Below, piece by piece: positions 10,163-19,972 of a DNA stretch of 64,000 nucleotides. Source of the DNA: Gammaproteobacteria bacterium AqS3. Its GTDB lineage: Bacteria; Pseudomonadota; Gammaproteobacteria; MEIF01; AqS3. Positions within the stretch are counted from its first letter, which is position 1; each line of letters begins with the position of its first letter. A model generated the notes under the pieces. That model was not told where the DNA came from, searched no databases, and was given only the letters and a program-made list of their open reading frames with translations. The position numbers were made by a program, and so were the translations under genes. Where the stretch lies: the NCBI GenBank assembly GCA_001750645.1, contig MEIF01000003.1, positions 36,001 through 100,000 on the forward strand, written 5' to 3'.

Positions 10163-10596
10163 TACTGCTGGAAAAAATCTCGAACCTGGGGGATCTGGGC
10201 GAGATCGTCAAGGTCAAGAACGGCTATGCGCGCAACTACCTGCTGCCGCAGGGGCGCGCCCTGCCGGCGACCGAGGCGCACCGCAAACAGCTCGAGGCGC
10301 GTCTGGAGGAGCTGCGCAGCGAGGCCTCCGAACGGCTCGCGACCGCCCAGCAGCGCGCCGACACCCTGCCCGAGGAGGTCGCCATCAGCGCCCACGCCAG
10401 CAGCACCGGCGTGCTCTACGGCTCGCTGGGCGCCCGCGAGATCGCCGAGGCGATCTCCGGCACCGGCCAGGCCGTCGACCGGCGCGAGATTCACCTGCCC
10501 GAGGGCTCCCTGCGCGCCCTGGGCGAATACGAGATCGAGGTCAAGCTGCACCCGGATCTGAACAAGCCGGTCAAGGTGACGGTCATCTCCGCATGA
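10153..10596 (+). CDS. rplI: 50S ribosomal protein L9
   Basis: [36 protein letters not shown]. Confidence 0.97.
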   Translation: [147 protein letters not shown]

Positions 10597-12029
10597 ACCC
10601 GCTCACAGCGCCGCAGGCTGAGCAGGCCGAACGCGCTGTGCTGGGGTCTCTGCTGGTCGACCCGCGCAGCATCAGCGAGGTGCGCCAGCGCCTGGCCCCC
10701 GAGGACTTCTACGACTCGCGCCACGCCCAGGTGTTCGAGGCTCTCGAGAACATCACCGGCGAGAACCCCGACCGCGAGCTGGCGCTGGATGCGGTGCTGC
10801 AGTGGCTCGAGCGCGCCGCCCAGATCGAGCGCTCCGGCGGGCGCGACTACATCGCCGAGCTGCTGCAGCACGCAGTCCCGGCACGGCACGTCCACCACCA
10901 CGCCGTCACCGTGCGCGACGCCTCGATGCGCCGCAGCCTGCTGCAGTCGGCGCTGCTGATCCAGGAGATGGCGCTCAATCCGGGTGACGAGACTCCCAAG
11001 AACCTCATCGACAGGGCCTCGAAATCTCTGCTGGATATCGAGCAGCGCGGCCTCGGCAGCAATGAGCCCGAACCGGTACACCGGGCGCTGCGCGACAACG
11101 TCGAGGAGATCGGGCGGCGCAGCCGGGGCGAGGGGCAGAAGTTCATCGGCACCGGCTTTCGGGACCTCGACAGCAAGATCATCGGCCTGCTGCCCTCCAA
11201 TCTGGTGATCCTGGCGGCACGGCCGGGCATGGGCAAGACCGCCCTGGGGCTCAACATCGCCAGCAACGTCGCCGAAAGCGGCCACGGCGTGCTGTTCTTC
11301 AGCCTGGAGATGTCCAAGGACGAGCTGGCCCGGCGGCTGCTGTCCGAGCGCGCCGAGATCGGGCTGCACGAACTGCGCGTCGAGCAGCCGGTGCTGACCA
11401 AAAGGCAGTTCGACAGCATGGACCAGGTGGTCAGGAAATGGAGCGCCGCGCAGATGTACATCGACGACACCTCGGGGCTGGAACCCATCGATCTGCGCGG
11501 CAAGATCACCCGGCACCTCAACCAGCGGATCGACAGCGGCGAACCCTCCATCGGGCTGGTCGTGGTCGACTACCTGCAGCTGATGCGCGTCCCCGAGCAC
11601 GCCGACAACCGCGTGCGCGAGGTCTCGGAGATCTCGCGCAGCCTCAAGGAGATCGCCCGCGACTTCAAGGTCACCGTGCTGGCGCTGGCCCAGCTCAACC
11701 GCGATGTCGAGAAGCGCGGCTCGAGGCGACCGGTGCTGCAGGACCTGCGCGAGTCGGGCTCGATCGAGCAGGACGCCGACACCGTGCTGATGATCCACCG
11801 CCCCGACGTCTACGGCGAGTCCGACCAGAGGGCGCCGGCGCCGGGCGAGCCGCCGCGGGCACCCGAGGGCATGACCGAAATCCTGATCCGCAAGCAGCGC
11901 AACGGCGAGCTCGGCATCATCAAGCTGCAGTTCGACAGCAAGCGGACCGCCTTTCTCGACTACACCGAACCCGACATCGACAGGGGCTTTGAGGACGAGT
12001 TCGCAGGGGAGAGCGCCGGAGGGTTCTGA
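10593..12029 (+). CDS. dnaB: Replicative DNA helicase
   Basis: Start at MNPLTAPQAEQAERAVLGSLL (10593), inside the longer track ORF; LVILAARPGMGKTALGLNIA, VVDYLQLM, QDLRESGSIEQDAD. Confidence 0.96.
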   Translation: MNPLTAPQAEQAERAVLGSLLVDPRSISEVRQRLAPEDFYDSRHAQVFEALENITGENPDRELALDAVLQWLERAAQIERSGGRDYIAELLQHAVPARHVHHHAVTVRDASMRRSLLQSALLIQEMALNPGDETPKNLIDRASKSLLDIEQRGLGSNEPEPVHRALRDNVEEIGRRSRGEGQKFIGTGFRDLDSKIIGLLPSNLVILAARPGMGKTALGLNIASNVAESGHGVLFFSLEMSKDELARRLLSERAEIGLHELRVEQPVLTKRQFDSMDQVVRKWSAAQMYIDDTSGLEPIDLRGKITRHLNQRIDSGEPSIGLVVVDYLQLMRVPEHADNRVREVSEISRSLKEIARDFKVTVLALAQLNRDVEKRGSRRPVLQDLRESGSIEQDADTVLMIHRPDVYGESDQRAPAPGEPPRAPEGMTEILIRKQRNGELGIIKLQFDSKRTAFLDYTEPDIDRGFEDEFAGESAGGF

Positions 12030-12033
12030 CGCA

Positions 12034-13398
12034 ATGGCCAGGTCGAGAACCCAGTATCGATGCGGCAGCTGCGGGACCGTCCACAGCCAGTGGATGGGCT
12101 TCTGCACCCAGTGCGGCGAGGGCGGCCTGATCGAGGAGCGCTCTGCCCAGGCTGCGCGGCCGGGGCGCTCCCCCCGGCAGCAGTCGAGCCCGGGGGCGGG
12201 GGCGCCGGCGGGACAGTCGCTCAACTCGATCCAGGTGCGCGAGCAGCTGCGGCTGTCGACCGGCATCGCCGAGCTCGACTGGGTGCTCGGCGGCGGCGCC
12301 GTCGAGGGGGCGGCGGTGCTGCTGGGCGGAGTCCCCGGGGCCGGCAAGAGCACGCTGCTGATCCAGGCCTGCGTCAACATGTCGGTGCAGTTCGACGTGC
12401 TCTACGTCAGCGCCGAGGAATCGCTGCAGCAGATCGCCCTGCGCGCCCAGCGGCTGAGGCTGGACTCGGAGCGGCTCAAGCTGCTGTGCGAAACCCAGGT
12501 CGAGGCCATCCTCGCCGCCGCCATGCGCGACCGGCCCAAGGTGCTGATCATCGACAGCATCCAGACCGTCATGACCGGCGAGGGCGGCACCCCCGGCGGG
12601 GTCAGCCAGGTGCGCGAGAGCGCCGGCGCCCTGATCCGCCACGCCAAGGACACCGGCACCGTGCTGTTCATGGTCGGCCACGTCACCAAGGAGGGGGCGC
12701 TCGCCGGCCCGCGCGTGCTCGAGCACCTGGTCGACTGCTCGCTGATGCTCGACACCCCCGGGGAGACGCGCTACCGCACCCTGCGCGCGCACAAGAACCG
12801 CTTCGGGGCCGCCAACACCCTGGGGATATTCGCCATGACCGAGACCGGCATGCGCGGGGTCAAAAACCCCTCGGCGATCTTTCTGGCGCGCAGCGAGGAG
12901 ATTGTCAACGGCAGCGCCGTCACCATCACCTGGGAGGGCAACCGCGCCCTGCTGCTGGAGCTGCAGGCGCTGTGCGACATCGGCGCCGGCTACCACCGCC
13001 TGGCGGTCGGCACCGACACCAACCGGCTGCACCTGCTGCTGGCGGTGCTGCACCGACACTGCGGCATCGAGCTGGCGCAGGCCAGCGTCTACACCAATGT
13101 GGTCGGCGGCATGCGCATCGAGGAGACCGGAGCCGATCTGGGGCTGCTGCTGGCGGTGCTCTCAAGCCTGCAGCAGCGCCCGCTGCCGCGCGATCTGGCG
13201 GTCTACGGCGAGATCGGCCTGACCGGCGAGATGCGCCCGGTGCCGGCCGGGCAGGAGCGCCTCGCCGAGGCCGCGCGCCACGGCTTTCGCCACGCCATCA
13301 TCCCCAAGGGCAATGCCCCGCCCAAACCCCTCAAAGACATTCAGGTGCGCCCGGTCGAGACCCTGGCCGAGGCGGTCGACGCCGCCCTGGGGAAATAG
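12034..13398 (+). CDS. radA: DNA repair protein RadA
   Basis: Zn finger YRCGSCGTVHSQWMGFCTQCGEGG; GGVPGAGKSTLLIQ; KNRFGAANTLGIF. Confidence 0.96.
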   Translation: MARSRTQYRCGSCGTVHSQWMGFCTQCGEGGLIEERSAQAARPGRSPRQQSSPGAGAPAGQSLNSIQVREQLRLSTGIAELDWVLGGGAVEGAAVLLGGVPGAGKSTLLIQACVNMSVQFDVLYVSAEESLQQIALRAQRLRLDSERLKLLCETQVEAILAAAMRDRPKVLIIDSIQTVMTGEGGTPGGVSQVRESAGALIRHAKDTGTVLFMVGHVTKEGALAGPRVLEHLVDCSLMLDTPGETRYRTLRAHKNRFGAANTLGIFAMTETGMRGVKNPSAIFLARSEEIVNGSAVTITWEGNRALLLELQALCDIGAGYHRLAVGTDTNRLHLLLAVLHRHCGIELAQASVYTNVVGGMRIEETGADLGLLLAVLSSLQQRPLPRDLAVYGEIGLTGEMRPVPAGQERLAEAARHGFRHAIIPKGNAPPKPLKDIQVRPVETLAEAVDAALGK

Positions 13399-13440
13399 TC
13401 GTCTGTATACTTGCCGCACCGCTGCACGGGGCCTGATCTG

Positions 13441-14271
13441 ATGGGTTCATCCAGAAAATCCGTGAAAAAGTGGCACAACAAAATCCACTGCGGCGACTGT
13501 CTCGACATCATGAGAAAAATGCCGGACGATTGCGTCGATTTAATCGTGACTTCCCCGCCTTATGCAGATGCCCGGGCTCATACCTACGGCGGCATTTCTC
13601 CCAAAGATTATGTTAAATGGTTTGGCGTGAGAGCCGTTGAGATGAAAAGAATATTGAAACCCAGCGGGTCGTTCATTCTCAACATCAAGGAAAAGGCCGT
13701 CGATGGAGAGCGCCACACCTATGTGCTGGAATTGATTTTGTCGCTGAAAAAAGATGCGGGTTTTCGCTGGGTTGAAGAATATATATGGCACAAAAAAACC
13801 TCCGCTCCCGGAAGGTGGAAATATCGCTTCAGAGACGCCTGGGAGCGCATCATTCATTTCAGCAAGGACAAGAACATAAAAATGAATCAGGAGGCGGTGA
13901 AAATTCCCATAGGCGATTGGAAGGACACCCGCCTTAAAAACATGAGCCAAAACGATATGGAGCGGAGAAACTCTGCGACCCAATCCGGAATAGGGAGAAG
14001 GATTTCAGCTTGGGAGGGAAGGGACACGGTGTTTCCCTCCAATGTGCTTCACAAATCCCCGGTTGCCCACAATACCGGCCACAGTGCGGCCTTCCCGGAC
14101 TGGCTGCCGGAATTTTTTATCAAATTGTTTACCGATGAGGGCGATGTCGTGCTGGATCCCTTCTCCGGGAGCGGGACGACATTCAGGGTCGCAAGTGAAT
14201 TGGGACGCATTCCGATTGGAATCGAGATCAATCAGGAATATATTGATGCCTTGCTGGAAGCGTCTTCATGA
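13441..14271 (+). CDS. Site-specific DNA methyltransferase (type II, N4/N6 class)
   Basis: IHCGDCLDIMRKMPDDCVDLIVTSPPYADAR ... VVLDPFSGSGTTFRVASELGRIPIGIEI. Confidence 0.9.
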   Translation: MGSSRKSVKKWHNKIHCGDCLDIMRKMPDDCVDLIVTSPPYADARAHTYGGISPKDYVKWFGVRAVEMKRILKPSGSFILNIKEKAVDGERHTYVLELILSLKKDAGFRWVEEYIWHKKTSAPGRWKYRFRDAWERIIHFSKDKNIKMNQEAVKIPIGDWKDTRLKNMSQNDMERRNSATQSGIGRRISAWEGRDTVFPSNVLHKSPVAHNTGHSAAFPDWLPEFFIKLFTDEGDVVLDPFSGSGTTFRVASELGRIPIGIEINQEYIDALLEASS

Positions 14272-14945
14272 GCCGACTGAGTTGGATCGATGACGATCAA
14301 TTAGAAAAAATTGTCTCGGAAATGCTGTCCCGTGCTGAAAAAGCCAAAGACAAAGCCCACAAAAGAATCAAAACAAACGTTATAGACCCCTTTGCCTCTC
14401 TGGTCACTTCTGCGGTGGTCAATATTAATAACAAAGACCAGCTCTCAAGGGCATTGCAAGATACGTCTGCGATATCTGCCACATCAAATGCTGTTGGCAA
14501 TTTTCATCAAGAAATTCTAGGTGCCATAGAAGGTTTTCGCAATCACGATGCAGGCTATGATTTGGAATGTGCCGAGAAAAAAATCTTGGCAGAAGTGAAA
14601 AACAAACACAACACGATGAATTCGTCTAATCGTGAAAATGTTATTAATAAATTAGCAACAGCGATCAGTCAGAAGCCAAGCAGAGATTGGGCGGCTTATT
14701 TGGTCATCATCATTCCGAAAAAACCTGAGCCGTATAAAAAGCCCATTCCAGGCAAAAGAAATGTGTATGAAATTGACGGCGTGTCCTTCTACAAATTAGC
14801 CACTGGTTCCCCGACAGCTCTGCACGATTTATATCGTGCCGTTGAAAAAATAATCATCGAAAGATATCCCCTTATCAATTCAAAAGATGCCACTGCTCTT
14901 GGCTATTGCCAGGAAGCTTTGGCAGAGGCTTTTGGGACGGAATAA
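14268..14945 (+). CDS. Eco47II-like type II restriction endonuclease
   Basis: 4-bp overlap with the methyltransferase (ATGA); GNFHQEILGAIEGFRNHDAGYDLECAEKKILAEVKNKHNTMNSSNRENV resembles the Eco47II family; lower GC than neighbours. Confidence 0.75.
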   Translation: MSRLSWIDDDQLEKIVSEMLSRAEKAKDKAHKRIKTNVIDPFASLVTSAVVNINNKDQLSRALQDTSAISATSNAVGNFHQEILGAIEGFRNHDAGYDLECAEKKILAEVKNKHNTMNSSNRENVINKLATAISQKPSRDWAAYLVIIIPKKPEPYKKPIPGKRNVYEIDGVSFYKLATGSPTALHDLYRAVEKIIIERYPLINSKDATALGYCQEALAEAFGTE

Positions 14946-14973
14946 TCCCGGCAAAAACTGATTGGGCAGTCCC

Positions 14974-15570
14974 CTATTCGGGCAGCGGGATGTCCCGGCC
15001 CATGCTGTAGAACTCGGCGTTGGGCTTGATGCCGACCAGGTTGGCCATGCGGTTGCTCATCGCGAAGAAGGCGGCGATGCTGCCGATGTCCCAGATGTCC
15101 TCGTCGTTGAAGCCGCACTCGTGCAGGGCGGCGAAATCGGCCTCGCCGAGGGCGGCGGAGTCATTCGTCACCTTGACGGCGAAGTCGAGCATGGCCCGCT
15201 GGCGGGGGGTGATGTCGGCCTTGCGGTAGTTGGTGGCGATCTGGTCGGCCAGCAGCGGATGCTTGGCGCGGATGCGCAGGATGGCGCCGTGGGCGATGAC
15301 GCAGTAGAGGCAGTTGTTCTCGCCCGAGGTCGCCACCACGATCATCTCGATCTCAGCCTTGGTCAGCACCGACTCGCGGTACATCAGGGCATCGTGGTAG
15401 ACGCTGAAGGCGCGCAGCTCCTCGGGGCGGTGCGCCTTGGCCAGGAATACGTTGGGGATGAATCCGGTCTTTTCCTGAATCTTCAGCACCATCTGCTTCA
15501 GGTCGTCCGGCAGCTCGTTGAGGTCGGGGACGGGATAGCGGCTGAAATCGGTGTTGGCGGCTTGGCTCAT
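14974..15570 (-). CDS. Peroxidase-related / carboxymuconolactone decarboxylase (AhpD-like) family protein
   Basis: SGENNCLYCVIAHGAILR; DEDIWDIGSIAAFFAMSNRMANL. Confidence 0.82.
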   Translation of the reverse strand: MSQAANTDFSRYPVPDLNELPDDLKQMVLKIQEKTGFIPNVFLAKAHRPEELRAFSVYHDALMYRESVLTKAEIEMIVVATSGENNCLYCVIAHGAILRIRAKHPLLADQIATNYRKADITPRQRAMLDFAVKVTNDSAALGEADFAALHECGFNDEDIWDIGSIAAFFAMSNRMANLVGIKPNAEFYSMGRDIPLPE

Positions 15571-15649
15571 GGGGGACTCCTGACTGAGGGCGCACAGGGC
15601 GGGCAATATACCCGCTGGCGCCGGTGCGATAAAGCGCCCGCCGCCCGGG

Positions 15650-16147
15650 TCAGTCCTCGATGCGGGTCAGGCCGGCCTGCATCCAGCGCAGGTTGATGCC
15701 GATGCGGCGGCTGTCCGGCGCCGCCCAGGTGTAGGCCAGCGCCATCTCAACCCCCTCCCGGTAGACCGCCAGCTTCAGCACCGGGACGCGCCCGCCGTAG
15801 GAGACCTGGTGCAGCTCGACCTCGTATCCGGTCGCCTCCCCGTCAATCACCACCGGCACCCTGGAGCCGGCGCTGCTCCACCGCAGGCCGGTAATGCGCG
15901 CCCAGCCCTCGCCGCCCTCGAGCTCCTCCCTGCTGAAATACCCGGGCGCCAGGGCCTCGTCCGTCAGATCCCTGCGCACGGCGATCCAGCCGGTGAACTC
16001 GGCCGGCGCCTCGGCCAGGTGCGACTCATCCGGGCTGCCGCCTGGTTCGGCAGATTCGGGGGCGCCGCCGCAGCCGGCGAGCACGAGCGCCCCCAGCAGC
16101 AGCGCCGCACCCGCCGCCCCGCCCCTGCATTGAGCTGTCCATTTCAC
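15650..16147 (-). CDS. Hypothetical lipoprotein
   Basis: GTG start overlapping the upstream gene stop; ALLLGALVLAGCGG lipobox. Confidence 0.65.
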   Translation of the reverse strand: MKWTAQCRGGAAGAALLLGALVLAGCGGAPESAEPGGSPDESHLAEAPAEFTGWIAVRRDLTDEALAPGYFSREELEGGEGWARITGLRWSSAGSRVPVVIDGEATGYEVELHQVSYGGRVPVLKLAVYREGVEMALAYTWAAPDSRRIGINLRWMQAGLTRIED

Positions 16148-17592
16148 AATCCCCTCCCGGAGCGCTGTGCGGTCCCAGCGCTGACATTCAACATCTGCAT
16201 GACCTCGCCGGCTGCGCGCCGACCCGAGACGAGCGCGGCCTCGACCCCCGGCTGGTGCAGCTGGGTGTGCTCCCCGGCAAACGCCAGCCGCCCCTCGGGC
16301 CTGGCCATTGCAGCGGCAAAGCGCTTCTGGCTGCCGACCGGAAAGTGCGAAAACGCCCCGAGGGCGAAGGGGTTGGCACCCCAGGAAATGGCCGCCTCCT
16401 GCCGCAGCGCTCCCTGCGTCGAGGGGCGCAGCTGCCCCAGCAGATTTTCTGCGGCGGCGGGGTCCTCGGCGAGCAGGCGGTCCAGCCGGGCAGCCGCCTC
16501 GCCCATGGCAAAGACCCCGGCGCGCGCACCGCCCCCGGGCAGCGGCGAGACGAACACGCGCCCGAGCGGGGCGTCGCTCCACAGGTGGGGCGGCAGCCCG
16601 TCCTTCAGCCAGAATTCCTCCTCGGCCCTGAACAGCACCCGGGTCACCGGAACGTAGGCCAGGCTGCGGATGGCGTCGACCTTGGCGGGACTCAGCGGGG
16701 CGTCGATGCGCACCCGACGCAGGGTCGAGAACGGCAGGGTCGAGATGGCCGCCCGGGCGCGCACCCCGGAACCGTCGCTGCAGCGCACCTCGATGAACTC
16801 GCCGGCCTCCGAGATGCGCTCGATGCGGCGGTTGAGCTGCAGGGCGTCGCCGACCTCGGCGCCCAGCCCCTCGGCGACCTGGCTCAGTCCGCCGGCCACC
16901 TGAAAGGTTCCGGCCGGCCTGGAGTTGCGCCGGATCAGCAGCGTGCGCAGCAGGTCGGTCCAGGAGATGTCGCGAATGTCGTGGGCGTTGAGGTTGGCGG
17001 CGATCAGGTGCAGCGCCGCCTCGGATGCCCCCCGGCCTTTCAGATAGTCGGCGAGCGGGATGTCCCACTGCTGCCAGTCGGGGCCGCCCCAGCCGTCCAG
17101 ATCCGCAGCCGGCAGCTGCCTGGGCAGGTAGCGCTGCAGCAGCCGCCACGGCTGCGCACCGCGCTCATCCTCGGTCAGATCGGCGCTGAGCTCGCTCGCC
17201 GCCCACTGCTCCTGAGACATCAGCTCGCCGCCGATCGAGAGTGCATAGCCGCGCGGATACGCCCCCTCCAGAGAGGCCTCGCCGATGCCATAGCGCTGCA
17301 TCAGCCCGAGCAGCTCGGCGTAGCTGCGCCCCATTTCAGTGGCTCCGGCCTCGGGCGCCCCGGGCAGCTCCGTCAGCGAGCGAACCCGTCCGCCGATGCG
17401 GTCCGATCCCTCCAGCAGCACGACCTCGAGCCCGGCCTCTCGCAGCAGGGAGGCGGCATGCAGTCCGGCCATGCCGGCCCCGAGCACGGCGACGTCGGCG
17501 CTCTGCGGCGGGCGCGCACAGCCGAACGGCATCGAGGCGGCGCCCAGCAGCGCCGCCGAGCCCAGCAAAAAATGCCGGCGATCGGGGCTCAT
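16144..17592 (-). CDS. FAD-dependent amine oxidase-family oxidoreductase, probable Tat or lipoprotein signal
   Basis: MSPDRRHFLLGSAALLGAASMPFGC; VAVLGAGMAGLHAASLLREAGLEVVLLEGSDRIGGRVRS. Confidence 0.85.
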   Translation of the reverse strand: MSPDRRHFLLGSAALLGAASMPFGCARPPQSADVAVLGAGMAGLHAASLLREAGLEVVLLEGSDRIGGRVRSLTELPGAPEAGATEMGRSYAELLGLMQRYGIGEASLEGAYPRGYALSIGGELMSQEQWAASELSADLTEDERGAQPWRLLQRYLPRQLPAADLDGWGGPDWQQWDIPLADYLKGRGASEAALHLIAANLNAHDIRDISWTDLLRTLLIRRNSRPAGTFQVAGGLSQVAEGLGAEVGDALQLNRRIERISEAGEFIEVRCSDGSGVRARAAISTLPFSTLRRVRIDAPLSPAKVDAIRSLAYVPVTRVLFRAEEEFWLKDGLPPHLWSDAPLGRVFVSPLPGGGARAGVFAMGEAAARLDRLLAEDPAAAENLLGQLRPSTQGALRQEAAISWGANPFALGAFSHFPVGSQKRFAAAMARPEGRLAFAGEHTQLHQPGVEAALVSGRRAAGEVMQMLNVSAGTAQRSGRGL

Positions 17593-18764
17593 TCGCTCCC
17601 CTCCTCCAGCAGCGTTCCGCGCTCCGTCAGGGCGGCGATCTGATCGGCCGTGTAGCCGATCTCGGCCAGCACCTCGGCGCCGTGCTCGCCGATCCTGGGC
17701 AGGCGAAAATCGGCCTCGGCCGGCTCCTCCCGGTAGCGGATCGGCACGCCGAGATGCGGGTTGCCGGCATCGTCATGAACCAGCATGCCGCGCTCCGCCA
17801 GGTGGGCATCGCCCAGTGCGCTGTGCAGGTCGCGCACCGGGGCGTAGCAGACGTCCTTGTCGGCAAACCAGTCGTTCCAGTAATCCAGGGTCTGCCCCGC
17901 AAACACCTCGCGCAGAAACTCCCTGACCGGATCCTGAACCGGCCCGGGCGGCTGCCGGCACAGCTCGACCAGGTCGTCCCGACCCAGCGCCCCCAGCAGG
18001 TTTTCGGCGAACTTGATCTCGGAGCCGCCGATGACGATGTGGGCGCCGTCGGCGGTGGCGTAGAGCTGATTCATGGCGGCGCCGCCCCAGGAGCGCTCGT
18101 GCTTGGGCACCGGCGATCGCCCCTCGGCAAACACCGGCCCGAGCGCATTCGGCAGCCACGCCACGGCTGCATCCTGCATCGAGATGTCGAGGCAGTCCCC
18201 GGCGCCGGTCTGGGTGCGGCGGTAGAGCGCCATCAGAATGCCGCCGAAGGCCATCAGCGACGCCGCCATATCGCTGACCGGCATCCCCGGGGCGGCCGGG
18301 GCGTCATCGGCGCCGAGGTTGAGGCTGATCAGTCCCGAGTCGGCCTGCACGACCAGATCGTGCGCCGGCTTGAGGCGCTTGGGTCCGCTCTGCCCGTAGG
18401 CCGAGATCGAGCAGTAGATCAGACCCGGGGCGCGCGCCCTGACGGTTTCATAGTCAAACCCGAGGCGCTCGGCCACCCCCGGGCGAAAGGCCTCGATCAG
18501 CACGTCGGCCTCTTTGCACAGATCCAGCAGCGCCCGCAGCCCCTCCGGGTGCTTGAGGTTCAGGCAGATGCTGCGCTTGCCGCGGTGGGTGTTGCGGAAC
18601 CAGACGCTGTGGCCGTCCCGCTCGAGCCCGATCCGGCGGTTGGGCTCGCCGCCGGGCGGCTCAACGGCGATGACGTCGGCGCCGTGGTCGGCCATCATCA
18701 TGCTCAGGTGCGGACCGGGCAGGAAGAGCGAGAGGTCCAGCACCCTGACCCCCTCGAGCTTCAC
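17589..18764 (-). CDS. CaiB/BaiF (family III) CoA-transferase
   Basis: MKLEGVRVLDLSLFLPGPHLSMMMADHGADVIAVEPPGGEPNRR. Confidence 0.9.
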   Translation of the reverse strand: MKLEGVRVLDLSLFLPGPHLSMMMADHGADVIAVEPPGGEPNRRIGLERDGHSVWFRNTHRGKRSICLNLKHPEGLRALLDLCKEADVLIEAFRPGVAERLGFDYETVRARAPGLIYCSISAYGQSGPKRLKPAHDLVVQADSGLISLNLGADDAPAAPGMPVSDMAASLMAFGGILMALYRRTQTGAGDCLDISMQDAAVAWLPNALGPVFAEGRSPVPKHERSWGGAAMNQLYATADGAHIVIGGSEIKFAENLLGALGRDDLVELCRQPPGPVQDPVREFLREVFAGQTLDYWNDWFADKDVCYAPVRDLHSALGDAHLAERGMLVHDDAGNPHLGVPIRYREEPAEADFRLPRIGEHGAEVLAEIGYTADQIAALTERGTLLEEGSE

Positions 18765-19972
18765 GCGCCCCTCGCCCCGATGACGCCGGCGGCGGCGAGG
18801 TCGTCAATCTCGCCGTCGGAATAGCCCAGCTCGGCCAGCAGTTCGGCGGTGTCGGCTCCGAGCGCCGAGGCCGCGCACGCATCCAGGCGCGCACCGTCGA
18901 TGCGCAGCGGATTGGCCAGGGCGCGCAGCGGGGACTGCCTCTCGGGGTGGGCGAACTCGGTGATCGAGCGGTTGGCTTCCAGCCAGGGGTTGTCCAGCGC
19001 CCTGGGCAGGTCGTAGATGGGGGCGACCGGCACGCGACCCGAGAGCCGCTCGACCCAGTCGGCCGTCGGGGCGCGGGCGAATTCGCCGTCGAGGATTTCG
19101 GTCAGCGCCTCCCTGTGCTCTCTCCGGGCGGCGACATCGGCAAAGCGGGGATCCCGACCGAGGGCCTCGCACCCCAGCACCTCCAGCAGGGCGTCCCAGA
19201 ACTTGGGGGTCATCGCCATCACAAACAGCCAGCCGTCGGCGCTGGTGTAGAGCTGGCAGGGCACGGTGGCCGGGTGCGCCGAGCGGCTCAGGCGCTCGGT
19301 GACGTGACCGCCGTTGAGATACCAGGTGGCGGGATAGCTGAGCTGGTGCAGGGCGACGTCGAACAGGCTGACATCGATATCGCCGCCGTCGCCGCCCCGG
19401 CTGACGCGCAGCAGCCCCGCCAGCAGACCGAGCGAGCAGACCGCCCCGGTCATGAAATCGACCATCGACAGGCCGAAGCGCGCCGGCGGCGTCCCCGGCT
19501 CGCCGGTCAGGTGCATGAAGCCGGCCTCGGCCTGCATCAGGTAGTCGTAGCCGGGCCAGTCGGCGCGCTCGCTGCCGCGCCCGTAGGCCGACAGATGGGC
19601 GCAGATGATCTTGGGGTTGACCGGGCCGAGCCCGGCGTAGTCGATCCCCAGCTTGGCGGGCTGGTCGCCGCGCAGGTTGTTGCTGACGGCGTCGGCTTTT
19701 TCGACCAGGCGGTGCAGGATTTCGCGCCCGGAGTCGGACTTGAGGTTGAGCGCCAGGCTCTTCTTGTTCTGGTTGAAGGTCTGGAAAAACTGGCTGTCGC
19801 CGTCGCCGAGAAAGTGCGGGCCGGTGATGCGCGAGATGTCGCCGGCGCCGGGCGGCTCGATCTTGATGACCTGGGCGCCGAGCTGGGCGAGGTAGAGCGT
19901 GCCGTAGGGGCCGGCGCCGTACTGCTCGACGGCGATGATGCGCACCCCGTCCAGCGGCAGCGGGCGGCTCAT
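18761..19972 (-). CDS. CaiB/BaiF (family III) CoA-transferase
   Basis: Start at MSRPLPLDGVRIIAVEQYGAGPYGTLYLAQLGAQVIKIEPPGAGD. Confidence 0.9.
   Translation of the reverse strand: MSRPLPLDGVRIIAVEQYGAGPYGTLYLAQLGAQVIKIEPPGAGDISRITGPHFLGDGDSQFFQTFNQNKKSLALNLKSDSGREILHRLVEKADAVSNNLRGDQPAKLGIDYAGLGPVNPKIICAHLSAYGRGSERADWPGYDYLMQAEAGFMHLTGEPGTPPARFGLSMVDFMTGAVCSLGLLAGLLRVSRGGDGGDIDVSLFDVALHQLSYPATWYLNGGHVTERLSRSAHPATVPCQLYTSADGWLFVMAMTPKFWDALLEVLGCEALGRDPRFADVAARREHREALTEILDGEFARAPTADWVERLSGRVPVAPIYDLPRALDNPWLEANRSITEFAHPERQSPLRALANPLRIDGARLDACAASALGADTAELLAELGYSDGEIDDLAAAGVIGARGA

Noticed and set aside
10023-12029. 668-aa plus ORF as one protein
   Set aside because: The N-terminal part is an out-of-frame translation across the membrane protein and rplI; only the part from 10593 is DnaB.
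10491-12380. Minus-strand 629-aa ORF
   Set aside because: Antisense to dnaB and rplI; no recognisable domain.
17241-18824. Plus-strand 527-aa ORF (and 16255-17643, 462 aa)
   Set aside because: Antisense to the amine oxidase and CoA-transferase genes, which have clear family motifs.
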